From NCBI GenBank assembly GCA_963698085.1, contig OY969122.1, positions 1,550,001-1,614,000 on the forward strand: 64,000 bases of DNA, in the 5' to 3' direction. This DNA comes from VRUE01 sp963698085 (GTDB lineage: Bacteria > Actinomycetota > Thermoleophilia > Solirubrobacterales > 70-9). Below the pieces are notes generated by a model, which searched no databases, had not been told where the DNA came from, and was given only the letters and a program-made list of their open reading frames with translations. The position numbers and the translations under genes are program-made. Below, one piece after another: positions 8,514 through 17,346 of this stretch (position 1 is the stretch's first letter; each line of letters opens with the position of its first letter).

Positions 8514-9458
8514 ATGGAAACGATTACCTCGGAGCATCCGACGACCCCTGCCGACGCCACGGCTGGCGATCGGGTCGTGCCGCGGCGCTCGCCGCTGCGG
8601 GCGGCGATCAAGACCGGGCGGCCGCAGGAGTGGATCAAGAACGTCTTCGTTTTCGCCGGCCTGCTCTTTTCCGGCCAGTTCGACAACTCGCACGCGGTGC
8701 TGGAGGCGTTCCTCACCTTTCTTGCCTTTTGCGCCATTTCCAGCGCCGGTTATTACGTCAACGATCTGGTTGACGTCGAGCTCGACCGCCAGCACCCGAA
8801 GAAGCGCTTCCGGCCGCTGGCCGCGGGCGAGCTCTCCGAGCGAGCGGCGCTGACGATCGCGCCACTCTTGGCTGTGGTTGCGATCGCTCTCGCCTTCGCC
8901 GCGGTCAACTGGGAGGTCGGCCTGATGGTGATCGGTTACGGCGTCGCCCAGATGGCCTACAGCTTCGGTCTGAAGCAGATCGTGATCGTCGACGTGATGA
9001 CCCTCGCGGGCCTCTTCATCCTGCGGGTTGCCGCCGGCGCCAGCGCGGTCGACGCCCACGCCTCCGAATGGCTGCTGCTCTGCACCGGCATGATCGCGCT
9101 CTTCCTCGGCTTCACCAAGCGCCGCCAGGAGGCCGTCTCCGAGCTGCACGAAGGCACCAGCAGCCGCCCCGTGCTCGAGCATTACTCGCTGCCGTTCCTC
9201 GACCAGATGGTCGCCCTGGTCACCACCGGGACCGTGATCAGCTACTCGATCTACGCGGTCGATTCGCCGATCGTCGGCAACGAGATGATGTGGACGATTC
9301 CGCCGGTGCTCTACGGAATCTTCCGCTACCTCTACCTGATCTACGACCGCGCCGACGACCGCTCGATCGCGGCGATGGTCTCAAAAGACAAGGGCATGAT
9401 CGCCGCGGGCGCCATCTGGGTCGCTGTCGCCTTTGCCGTCCTCTACGTGTTCAGGTAA
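8514..9458 (+). CDS. UbiA-family decaprenyl-phosphate phosphoribosyltransferase
   Basis: A 314-residue polytopic membrane protein with about eight to nine hydrophobic segments. It carries GRPQEWIKNVFVFA near the N-terminus and the Asp-rich motif NDLVDVELDRQHPKKRFRP (about residues 83-101), plus YSFGLKQIVIVDV. These match the DPPR synthase branch (Rv3806c type), which transfers 5-phosphoribose from PRPP to decaprenyl phosphate as the first step to decaprenyl-phosphoarabinose for cell-wall arabinan. The first 25 or so residues are cytoplasmic and low complexity. No DprE1/DprE2 gene is adjacent, so whether arabinan is the end product is open. Confidence 0.85.
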   Translation: METITSEHPTTPADATAGDRVVPRRSPLRAAIKTGRPQEWIKNVFVFAGLLFSGQFDNSHAVLEAFLTFLAFCAISSAGYYVNDLVDVELDRQHPKKRFRPLAAGELSERAALTIAPLLAVVAIALAFAAVNWEVGLMVIGYGVAQMAYSFGLKQIVIVDVMTLAGLFILRVAAGASAVDAHASEWLLLCTGMIALFLGFTKRRQEAVSELHEGTSSRPVLEHYSLPFLDQMVALVTTGTVISYSIYAVDSPIVGNEMMWTIPPVLYGIFRYLYLIYDRADDRSIAAMVSKDKGMIAAGAIWVAVAFAVLYVFR

Positions 9459-9481
9459 GCGAACCCCGTGGGTGGGATTTC

Positions 9482-10183
9482 CTAGAGGTCCACGATGTCT
9501 CGCGGGCCGCGGCGGGGGCGATCGGCGCACGTGCCGATGGTTTCGGTAGTCAGGTCGACGGAACTTTCGTTCTCGACCAGAGTCACACGTATTCGTGAGA
9601 GGGAGTTCGTCGATCCCGCCGAGGCCACGTAGCTGCCTTCCCGTGCAACCCGAATCACGTATGAGCTGCTGCACAGGATCATTTCTGCCCTTCGTTCCCC
9701 CACAGCCAGCGCTGACTGGGTTGCGTAGATCGATCCCATGCGTAGGGAGAACGACCCACCACTCGTCGTGACGACTGCTGGACATTGCAGATTTCCATCA
9801 CAGAAGAAGGGCACTTTCGTCTGGGCCTTTCTGTGAAGTGAGCAGCTTGCATAGCCTTCCCTCTGGAGGAAGAGATGGGATTCACTGCTGTAGCGGGTGA
9901 CTATCTCGGTCGGCGCCGGTCCAAACTGGCACAGCGCCTGTCGCTTGAAGGCAACCTGAGCTAGGCCTCCGCTCTCGATTCGAACGGTGCTTTCAGGCTG
10001 CAGCCGCACCTTGCGACGCGGCGTAGTCGAAAAAGAGACGCTGCCCGCTTTCTTGCAGGCGACGTCATTTGGGCTCGGCTCCACACACCACTGCGCGGAT
10101 TTTTCGCGTGCCTCCGCCCCGCCGATGAAGACGCCAAGCAAAGTCGCAACGCTGAGCACTTTCACGAATTTAAAGCGAAGCAC
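9482..10183 (-). CDS. Secreted hypothetical protein, cysteine-containing
   Basis: From a GTG at 10183 the protein has 233 residues and begins with a clear Sec signal peptide (FKFVKVLSVATLLGVFIGGAEA). The exported part is beta-rich, with about nine cysteines (for example WCVEPSPNDVACKKAG, CQFGPAP, CSLH, FFCDGNLQCP, ILCSSS) suggesting disulfides. A longer frame to an ATG at 10270 would overlap the upstream gene; the GTG start leaves a 12-bp gap to that gene's stop and exposes the signal peptide. It is the last gene of a four-gene minus-strand operon (11933 to 9482). I do not recognise the family. Base composition is visibly less G+C rich than the flanks. Confidence 0.6.
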   Translation of the reverse strand: MLRFKFVKVLSVATLLGVFIGGAEAREKSAQWCVEPSPNDVACKKAGSVSFSTTPRRKVRLQPESTVRIESGGLAQVAFKRQALCQFGPAPTEIVTRYSSESHLFLQREGYASCSLHRKAQTKVPFFCDGNLQCPAVVTTSGGSFSLRMGSIYATQSALAVGERRAEMILCSSSYVIRVAREGSYVASAGSTNSLSRIRVTLVENESSVDLTTETIGTCADRPRRGPRDIVDL

Positions 10184-10194
10184 GGCCGGACAGG

Positions 10195-11277
10195 CTAACG
10201 GAAGAGGAGAAGTCGATCGAACCATGCGGTGGCGAGCACACCTATCACCGCGAATATGACCGGTAGCCATAGCTCTTCGTGTCGGCTGTATCTGGTGGGG
10301 ACCGATTCATCCTTAGCTATCTCCGCGGTTTTGGCCGCCGGGGTTTCGAGTGAGAGCTTGGTGCGTTCAGGCGCTTGGTTGACCCCCAGGTCCAGGCTGA
10401 CGGCATCGCCACGCTCCGAGTCGATTTTCAAATGAACGCCGTCGAGCTTCCGGAACGAATCACCGAGTCGGAGCAGACCATTGTCAATGCCCAGCCGAGC
10501 GGTGCTGGCGTCTGCCCGCGCGTGTATCGAGGCAAGGTCGAACAGGTTGTAATTCAGCGTGGAGCCCACTCCGGCGAGCACGACGGGAAGGCGCCATCGG
10601 CTCGGGCGGCGTTCCACGCACTGGACTGAAATCGGGGGGGCGCCGGTGGGGATCAGTGCAAGTGAGGACGCTTCGAAGCAGTCGACGCTGAGCCTGATCT
10701 TCTCGGCGCCGATGCTCATCGTCCAGCCCGAGAGCGATCGCCTTGGTGGTTCCGTCGCGGATGGCGATAGCTGGAGGCGTCTCGGTTCGTGTGCTGTAGC
10801 CGTGAGGGTTGCTCCGGCGGGCCAATCGAAGATCATCGGTGGCTGGATGGGCCGCGCGGGGCGTGCCAGCGCTCCGCAGGCGCCGCCGAGCGCTTCGACG
10901 AGCCGGGCGCACGCCGAGGCACGCACGGGAATGAGCAGCTCGACGGTCTTGGCCTCCCACCCCTCATTAGGCTTACCGGCTTCCAACACGAGCTTGTGAA
11001 GCTGTGCCCGCACGAGGGGCGGCCGTGAGAGACCGCTGAGGGTCACGGCCGAGTTCGCCGGAGGAAGGGCGGTGTGGACGGCGGCGAGGATCGGGGGGCG
11101 CTGTGAAAGCCAGAGATAGCCGCCTCCGGCGACGAGCAGCACGAGGGCGGTTATCGTGGCCAGTCTCCTGATCTGACGACGCTGGTCGGCGACTCTCTCT
11201 CGAGCCCGTAGCTGCTCGATGCCTTCGATCTCTCCGCCGCCGGGAGTACGGCGCTTCGAGGGCCGGGTGCTCGGCAC
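10195..11277 (-). CDS. Hypothetical protein with N- and C-terminal membrane anchors
   Basis: 360 residues from a GTG at 11277, directly abutting the stop of the preceding gene. A basic N-terminus is followed by a transmembrane helix (about 42-60, LATITALVLLVAGGGYLWL). A long extracytoplasmic beta-rich region follows, then a C-terminal helix (WLPVIFAVIGVLATAWF), so both ends are anchored. Paired cysteines and a late KIDSERGDAVSLDLGVN stretch are visible, but no catalytic motif. It is in an operon with the secreted protein downstream and two small proteins upstream. Function unknown. Confidence 0.6.
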   Translation of the reverse strand: MPSTRPSKRRTPGGGEIEGIEQLRARERVADQRRQIRRLATITALVLLVAGGGYLWLSQRPPILAAVHTALPPANSAVTLSGLSRPPLVRAQLHKLVLEAGKPNEGWEAKTVELLIPVRASACARLVEALGGACGALARPARPIQPPMIFDWPAGATLTATAHEPRRLQLSPSATEPPRRSLSGWTMSIGAEKIRLSVDCFEASSLALIPTGAPPISVQCVERRPSRWRLPVVLAGVGSTLNYNLFDLASIHARADASTARLGIDNGLLRLGDSFRKLDGVHLKIDSERGDAVSLDLGVNQAPERTKLSLETPAAKTAEIAKDESVPTRYSRHEELWLPVIFAVIGVLATAWFDRLLLFR

Positions 11278-11589
11278 TTAACCGGGGTCGACCGGCAAAT
11301 CCGAGAGCAGTTCGGTCCTGCCGTTGCGTTGGAACTGGAGGTCGATCGTCTCGTTCTTGCGGTAGGTGCCAAAGAGGCCGAGGTACATCGCCAGCCAGCG
11401 GCCGGTGCCGACCTTCTCCTTGATGATCTCGCGGCTGAAGACGATCTCGCCGGCGCGCAGGTTGTAGTCGCTGCCCTCGCGCTGCTCGACGCCGTTGATG
11501 AAGACGGCATAGGGCGCTTCGGCGCCGGCGGGCAGCTTCAGCCGCCGCCCGGCCGCGTAGCTGCCCTTGGGGATCTCGGTCTCGCTCAT
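11278..11589 (-). CDS. Small protein with phage-tail-like beta motif
   Basis: 103 residues. The central stretch FINGVEQREGSDYNLRAGEI followed by VFSREI resembles the 'NG-x-x-Q-x-x-G-x-DY....I-x-F' beta motif common in phage tail and appendage proteins. There is no signal peptide or membrane helix. It overlaps the upstream gene by the ATGA type of junction (11586-11589) and abuts the next gene, so the operon is translationally coupled. The similarity is to a motif only; a domesticated tail-like fold is possible but unproven. Confidence 0.55.
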   Translation of the reverse strand: MSETEIPKGSYAAGRRLKLPAGAEAPYAVFINGVEQREGSDYNLRAGEIVFSREIIKEKVGTGRWLAMYLGLFGTYRKNETIDLQFQRNGRTELLSDLPVDPG

Positions 11590-11933
11590 CGTGCTTGCAG
11601 AGTCTCGCGGACCGCGTCGAATGGCGTGTCGTAGGCGGTCGGGTCGAGCTCTTCCCGGGTGACGCCGCCGCGAAAGGGCACGAAGGTGCCGTCGCCGCGC
11701 ACGTCGACCCCGGCGCTCGGCCTGCGCAGCAACCTCTTGCAGGACAGCTGCAGCCGCGCATGAACCTGGTCGCCAGGGGCGAAGTCCCGCAGCGCCGAAA
11801 CCCCCTCCACCGGCCCCTCAGCCCGAATAGCCAAAGCCCGCTCCCGCATCACATCCACGGCTTCTCCCAGCTCCTCAAAGCTTTCGTGCGATACGTCGGA
11901 TCCGTGCCTGATCGTCAGCTTCCACGCGGCCAT
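11586..11933 (-). CDS. Conserved small hypothetical protein
   Basis: 115 residues, MAAWKLTIRHGSDVSHESFE at the start and a conserved-looking PGDQVHARLQLS centre. Soluble, no signal peptide. It is the first gene of the 11933-9482 operon and overlaps the next by four bases. The pairing with the phage-tail-motif protein suggests they act together. The gene starts just left of the palindromic element 11949-12043. I do not recognise a named family. Confidence 0.55.
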   Translation of the reverse strand: MAAWKLTIRHGSDVSHESFEELGEAVDVMRERALAIRAEGPVEGVSALRDFAPGDQVHARLQLSCKRLLRRPSAGVDVRGDGTFVPFRGGVTREELDPTAYDTPFDAVRETLQAR

Positions 11934-11948
11934 GGGGGGCAGAGTAAG

Positions 11949-12043
11949 GGACGGGGGACCCTCCCACGGAGGCTCCGGGACCGCGATCGAACTTCAGCAG
12001 GCGATCAGCTGCGCAACGGCCTTCGGGGGAGGGTCCCCCGTCC
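11949..12043. repeat. Palindromic element downstream of gltA
   Basis: A 17-bp perfect inverted repeat (11949-11965 with 12027-12043), with weaker pairing extending outward into the gltA stop codon at 12048-12050. The 61-base interior is itself partly self-complementary. It separates two same-strand genes, so it could end gltA transcription, but it lacks a U-tract. Confidence 0.8.
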
Positions 12044-12047
12044 TGCC

Positions 12048-13397
12048 CTACGCCCCGCGGCGCGGCCGTTTCGGCCGCCGCGCCGGCGGACCGACGATTT
12101 TCTCCGGACCGTCGCGGTCCTCGACCGGCGCGTACTCGCGCTCGCGGTGGCCGGTGTAGACCTGCCGCGGGCGGGCGATTTTTTGCTCGGGATCGTCCTT
12201 CATCTCCATCCACTGCGCGACCCAGCCGGCGGTGCGGGGAATCGCGAAGATCACCGTGAACATCTCGGTCGGCACGCCGAGCGACTCGTAGATGATCCCC
12301 GAGTAGTAGTCGACGTTTGGGTAGAGCTTGCGCGAGGTGAAGTACTCGTCCTCGAGCGCCCGCTTCTCCAGCTCGCGGGCGATCTCGACCAGCGGGTTGT
12401 ACTCGGTTGCCTCGAAGACCTCGTCCATGTGCTGCTGGATGATTTTCGCCCGCGGGTCGTAGTTCTTGTAGACGCGGTGGCCGAAACCCATCAGTTTCTC
12501 TTCGCGCCCCTTCACCCGCTCGAGGAAGCTCGGAATGTTGTCGACCGAGTCGATCTTGCGGAGCATCCGCAGCACCGCCTCGTTGGCGCCGCCGTGCAGC
12601 GGGCCGTAGAGCGCCGCCACACCCGCGGCCACCGCCGAGTAGGGGTCGACGTCGGAGGAGCCGACGCCGCGCACTGCGTTGGTCGAGCAGTTCTGTTCGT
12701 GGTCGGCGTGGAGGATAAAAAGCACGTCGAGCGCCTTGGAGAGACTCTCTTTCGGTGTGTGCTTGGCTTCGGTCATCTTGAACATCATCGAGAGGAAGTT
12801 CTCGGCGAAGTTGAGCTCGTTGTCGGGGTAGACGTAGGGCAGGCCGCGGTTGTGGCGGTAGGAGAAGGCGGCCAGCGTCGGCACCTTGGCGATCAGCCGC
12901 ACGGCGGCCATGTAGCGCTCTTCGGGGTCTTCGGTGTGCTTGGCGTCGGGGTAGAAGGTCGAGAGCGCCCCGACTCCGGCAAGCAGCATCCCCATCGGGT
13001 GGGCGTCGTAGCGGAAGCCCTCGAAGAACTGCTTGAGGTCCTCGTGGACGAAGGTGTGGTGGATGATGTCGTAGGTCCAGCGCTCGAGCTGTGGCCCGGT
13101 CGGCAGCTCGCCGAAGATCAGCAGGTAGGCGACCTCGAGGAAGCTGGATTTCTCGCAAAGCTGCTCGATCGAGTAGCCGCGGTGTTCGAGGATGCCGGCG
13201 TCACCGTCGATGAAGGTGATCGCCGAGCGGCAGGAGGCAGTGTTGGTGAACGCCGGGTCGTAGGACAGCATGCCGAATTCGTCCTCGTCGACTTTGATCT
13301 GGCGCAGGTCCATGGCGCGGACCGTGCCGTCGGTGATCGGCAGCTCATAGGTCTTGCCGGTGCGGTTGTCGGTGACAGAGAGGGAGTCGGTGCCCAT
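12048..13397 (-). CDS. gltA: Citrate synthase
   Basis: 449 residues, type II citrate synthase catalysing oxaloacetate + acetyl-CoA to citrate. The catalytic and binding motifs are all present: ILHADHEQNCST, GPLHGGANEAV (catalytic His), GFGHRVYKNYDPRA (His/Asp), and KLYPNVDYYSG. The N-terminal YELPITDGTVRAMDLRQI is typical of the hexameric bacterial type. The C-terminus has an additional basic tail (PPARRPKRPRRGA) beyond the usual end, finishing at the edge of a palindromic repeat, which suggests the stop was shifted by the repeat. The gene is likely expressed from its own promoter in the gap to pfkB-like gene at 13435. Confidence 0.96.
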   Translation of the reverse strand: MGTDSLSVTDNRTGKTYELPITDGTVRAMDLRQIKVDEDEFGMLSYDPAFTNTASCRSAITFIDGDAGILEHRGYSIEQLCEKSSFLEVAYLLIFGELPTGPQLERWTYDIIHHTFVHEDLKQFFEGFRYDAHPMGMLLAGVGALSTFYPDAKHTEDPEERYMAAVRLIAKVPTLAAFSYRHNRGLPYVYPDNELNFAENFLSMMFKMTEAKHTPKESLSKALDVLFILHADHEQNCSTNAVRGVGSSDVDPYSAVAAGVAALYGPLHGGANEAVLRMLRKIDSVDNIPSFLERVKGREEKLMGFGHRVYKNYDPRAKIIQQHMDEVFEATEYNPLVEIARELEKRALEDEYFTSRKLYPNVDYYSGIIYESLGVPTEMFTVIFAIPRTAGWVAQWMEMKDDPEQKIARPRQVYTGHREREYAPVEDRDGPEKIVGPPARRPKRPRRGA

Positions 13398-13434
13398 GCG
13401 GCGGAGATTCTCGCAGCTCAGAAGCTCCGGCCCC

Positions 13435-14358
<924 letters not shown>

Positions 14359-14388
14359 TGGCGGCAGGGTATCTGGTGGTCGTAGCAG

Positions 14389-14509
14389 GAGAGGGACGGG
14401 GTGTCCCTCGCGCTTGCTGCCTTTTTCGCCGGACGCCCGGCCTCTCTCGCTGAGCGGTCCAGGCGAAAAAGAGACCGCCGCTGCGCGCGAGGGACACCCC
14501 GTCCCTCTC
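14389..14509. repeat. Palindromic element between divergent genes
   Basis: A perfect 25-bp stem (14389-14413 with 14485-14509) and a nested 10-bp inner stem CTTTTTCGCC (14421-14430) with GGCGAAAAAG (14462-14471). The design and the inner stem match the element at 459-583. It sits upstream of both neighbouring genes, so it cannot be a shared terminator. Confidence 0.88.
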
Positions 14510-14553
14510 TGCCAGGGACGGCGAGATTCCGATGCCGACTATGGTTCGGCGCC

Positions 14554-15501
14554 GTGAAAGCGATTCAGATCGATGAGTTTGGTGGGCCCGAGGTTCTTGC
14601 GTACCGCGATGTAGCTGACCCCGAGGCTGGTGAGGGTGAGGTCGTTGTTGAGGTTGCGCGGTCGGGGATCAATTTTGCCGACACGCATGCGACTCGGAAC
14701 GACTACCTGGCCGAGCAGCAGCTGCCGCTGATCCCAGGCGGGGAGGTCAGCGGGCGTACTCCTGACGGACGGCGGGTGGCGGCGCTCCTCGGTGGTGGCG
14801 GCTACGCCCAGAAGGTCGCCGTGCCCGAGCAGATGCTGATTCCCGTGCCCGACGGCGTCGACGACGACCAGGCCGCGGCCCTGCTGCTGCAGGGAATCAC
14901 CGCGATGGCGCTGGTGCGTCGTTGCGCGCGCATCGAGCCCGGTGAGACCCTGCTGGTCGAGGCGGCAGCCGGCGGCACCGGCTCGCTCGCGGTGCAGCTC
15001 GGCAAGCAGGCGGGGGCGAGGGTGATCGGCCTCGCCTCCAGCGAGGAGAAGCGGGCGATGGTCGAAGGGCTCGGCGCCGACGCTACCGTCGACTCTCGCG
15101 CCGAGGACCTGAAGGAGGCGATCCTCGCCGCCAACGACGGCAAGCGGGTCGACGCCGTCCTTCACATGAGCGGCGGCGACGCCTTTGATGCTGAGCTCTC
15201 GGCGCTGGCGCCGCTCGGTCGCATGGTCGTCTTCGGCATCGCCTCTCGCGAACAGCGCGAGGTCTCCACCGCCGCCCTGCTGCGCGGCTCCAAGGCGGTA
15301 ATCGGCTTCTGGCTTGTCCACCTGTTGATGCGGCCCCAGGAGGCCGGGCCGATGATCGCCGAGCTGCTCGGCGCCGTCGCCGGCGGCGAGCTAAAGGTCA
15401 GCGTCGGCGAGGTCTACCCGCTCTCAGAGGCCACCCGCGCTCACGAAGACCTGATCGCCCGCCGCACCAGCGGCAAGCTCCTCTTGGACCCGTCGAAGTG
15501 A
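14554..15501 (+). CDS. Zinc-free quinone oxidoreductase (MDR superfamily)
   Basis: 315 residues from the GTG at 14554; the open frame upstream is palindrome sequence and not part of the protein. It is an MDR-type NADPH-dependent reductase: GroES-like N-terminal domain with KAIQIDEFGGPEVLAYRDV and GINFADTHATRNDY, and a Rossmann domain with the nucleotide motif AAAGGTGSLAVQLGKQAGA. The catalytic zinc ligands of alcohol dehydrogenases are missing, as in QOR/zeta-crystallin. Its stop overlaps the GTG start of the helicase by four bases, so the two are co-translated. Confidence 0.88.
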   Translation: MKAIQIDEFGGPEVLAYRDVADPEAGEGEVVVEVARSGINFADTHATRNDYLAEQQLPLIPGGEVSGRTPDGRRVAALLGGGGYAQKVAVPEQMLIPVPDGVDDDQAAALLLQGITAMALVRRCARIEPGETLLVEAAAGGTGSLAVQLGKQAGARVIGLASSEEKRAMVEGLGADATVDSRAEDLKEAILAANDGKRVDAVLHMSGGDAFDAELSALAPLGRMVVFGIASREQREVSTAALLRGSKAVIGFWLVHLLMRPQEAGPMIAELLGAVAGGELKVSVGEVYPLSEATRAHEDLIARRTSGKLLLDPSK

Positions 15502-16970
15502 CGGCCTTCAAGGACCTGGGGCTTGCGCCGGAGATCCAGCAGGCGCTGGATGAGCTCGGCTACGAGGAGCCCAGCCCGATCCAGGAGAAAGCGATCCCCG
15601 AGCTGCTCTCCGGCCATGACGTGATCGGTCAGGCGCAGACCGGGACCGGCAAGACCGCGGCTTTTGGCCTGCCCCTGCTCCAGTACGTCGACCCCTCAGA
15701 CGACGAGGTGCAGGCGGTCGTCCTCACCCCGACCCGCGAGCTCTGCATCCAGGTGACCCAGGCCCTGCGTGCCTACGCCGAGCACCTCGACGTCGAGATC
15801 GTCGCCGTCTTCGGCGGCGCGCCGATCAAATCGCAGCAGTCGCAACTGCGCGCCGGCGCCCACGTCGTCGTCGCCACCGTTGGCCGGATGATGGACCTGA
15901 TGTCGCGCCGCTCGCTGGTCCTCACCGCGGCCCGCTACATCGTCCTCGACGAGGCCGATGAGATGCTCGACCTGGGTTTCATCGAGGACGTCGAGAAGAT
16001 CCTGCGGATGTGCCCGAGCGGGCGCCAGACGGCGCTCTTCTCGGCGACGATGCCGCCACCGATCAAACACCTCGCCGAGAGCTACATGTATGACCCGCAG
16101 ACGATCAAAATCACGCCGAAGAAACTGACCGTGGACGCGATCGCCCAGGCCTTCGTCGAGGTGCCGGCGAACCAGAAGGCGGCGCGCTTGGTCGAGCTGC
16201 TGAAGACGGAGGAACCCGAGCAGGCGATCATCTTCTGCCGCACCAAAATCGGCGCCTCGAAGCTGGAGAAGAACCTGAAGGACAAAGGGCTCGACGTGAA
16301 GGCTCTGCACGGCGACATGAGCCAGGGCTCGCGCGACGGCGTGATGATCGCCTTCAAGGACCACCGCGTGCGGCTGCTTGTCGCCACCGACATCGCCGCC
16401 CGCGGGCTCGACATCGAGCACGTCACCCACGTCATCAACTACGACGTGCCCGCCTCCTCGGAGGTCTACGTGCACCGGATCGGCCGCACCGGCCGGGTCG
16501 GGCGAACCGGCCGCGCGATCACCTTCGTGACGCCGGCCCAGCGCGATGAGATCGAGCGGATCGAGCGCGACGTCAAAACGACGATCGGCGAGTGGGAGAG
16601 CCCGGAGGAGCGGATGGAACACGCGCCGCGGCCGCGCCGCCGCGAGCGCGCCAAGGTGCGCGAGGAAAGCGGCGAGGCCGAGCCGTCCGCTGAGAAGCCC
16701 GCCGCGGCTGCCGCGGAGAGGCCAACCGACGGCAAGCCGGTCAAGCTCTTCGTCAACCGCGGCGAGCGCAGCGGCATCGACGAGGAGGACCTGCGCTGGG
16801 CCCTGCGCGAGGGCGCCGTGCTACCCGAGGAGGCGATCCACGAGGTCCGCGTCCTGCACCGCTTCTCCTTCGTTGAGGTCGACCCCGATCAGGCGGACCG
16901 CACGGTCGAGTTCCTCGACGGGACGAAGTTGAAGGGCAAAGAGATTCGGCTCGAGATCGCCAAGAGCTGA
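15498..16970 (+). CDS. DEAD-box ATP-dependent RNA helicase with DbpA-type RNA-binding tail
   Basis: 490 residues from a GTG overlapping the previous stop. All DEAD-box motifs are in order: Q motif (YEEPSPIQEKAIP), motif I AQTGTGKT, Ia PTRELCIQV, II DEAD, III SAT, and in RecA2 ATDIAARGLDIE and HRIGRTGRVGRTGR. A charged linker (about 380-410) leads to a C-terminal RNA-binding domain of the DbpA type (KLFVNRGERSGIDEEDLRWA to the end), as in CsdA/DeaD. The role is likely RNA structure remodelling during ribosome assembly or cold growth. Confidence 0.94.
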   Translation: MTAFKDLGLAPEIQQALDELGYEEPSPIQEKAIPELLSGHDVIGQAQTGTGKTAAFGLPLLQYVDPSDDEVQAVVLTPTRELCIQVTQALRAYAEHLDVEIVAVFGGAPIKSQQSQLRAGAHVVVATVGRMMDLMSRRSLVLTAARYIVLDEADEMLDLGFIEDVEKILRMCPSGRQTALFSATMPPPIKHLAESYMYDPQTIKITPKKLTVDAIAQAFVEVPANQKAARLVELLKTEEPEQAIIFCRTKIGASKLEKNLKDKGLDVKALHGDMSQGSRDGVMIAFKDHRVRLLVATDIAARGLDIEHVTHVINYDVPASSEVYVHRIGRTGRVGRTGRAITFVTPAQRDEIERIERDVKTTIGEWESPEERMEHAPRPRRRERAKVREESGEAEPSAEKPAAAAAERPTDGKPVKLFVNRGERSGIDEEDLRWALREGAVLPEEAIHEVRVLHRFSFVEVDPDQADRTVEFLDGTKLKGKEIRLEIAKS

Positions 16971-16986
16971 GCGCCGCTGCTCAGCT
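16965..16986. terminator. Small hairpin containing both stop codons of convergent genes
   Basis: AGCTGAGC (16965-16972) pairs with GCTCAGCT (16979-16986) around a six-base loop. The TGA of the helicase and the TGA of the opposing response regulator lie symmetrically in the arms. It is a candidate bidirectional terminator without a U-tract. Confidence 0.5.
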
Positions 16987-17346
16987 GCCGGTCAGCTCCG
17001 CGATCTTGGTGAACAGCGCGTCGAAGTCGATTGGCTTGGTGATGTAGCCGTTGATCCGCAGGCCCTCGCGCTCGCCGTTGCCGTCGCCTTCACCGGTGTG
17101 GGCGCTGACGATCAGCGCCGGCGTCTCGATCCCGGCAGCGCGCAGCTCGCGCAGGGCGTCGATGCCGGACTTGCGCGGCATCATCGCGTCGAGCAGGAGG
17201 ATGTCCGGTGGGTTCGAGGCGTCGATCTTCTCGACCACCTCCTGGCCGTCGGCCGCGGTCTCGATCTCGTGACCCTCCATCTCCAGGCGGGTACGGAGCA
17301 GCAGCAGGATCGTCTCGGAGTCGTCGGCAAGGAGGATTCGCGCCAT
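16981..17346 (-). CDS. Single-domain response regulator
   Basis: 121 residues consisting only of a receiver domain: acidic pair D8/D9, phosphoacceptor D53 (LLLDAMMP), and conserved K104 (GYITKP). There is no output domain, as in CheY-like or relay regulators. The start overlaps the stop of the histidine kinase (TGATG), so the two form a two-component operon. It most likely relays phosphate from that kinase or acts by protein contact. Confidence 0.92.
   Translation of the reverse strand: MARILLADDSETILLLLRTRLEMEGHEIETAADGQEVVEKIDASNPPDILLLDAMMPRKSGIDALRELRAAGIETPALIVSAHTGEGDGNGEREGLRINGYITKPIDFDALFTKIAELTGS

Noticed and set aside
9482..11933. An intact prophage or insertion sequence around the lower-G+C operon
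   Set aside because: No integrase, terminase, portal, transposase or terminal repeats are visible; only one small motif recalls phage tails.
14401..14553. An N-terminal extension of the quinone reductase from an upstream ATG/GTG
   Set aside because: The extension is entirely palindrome sequence and precedes the conserved KAIQIDEFGGPEV start; the GTG at 14554 fits the family.
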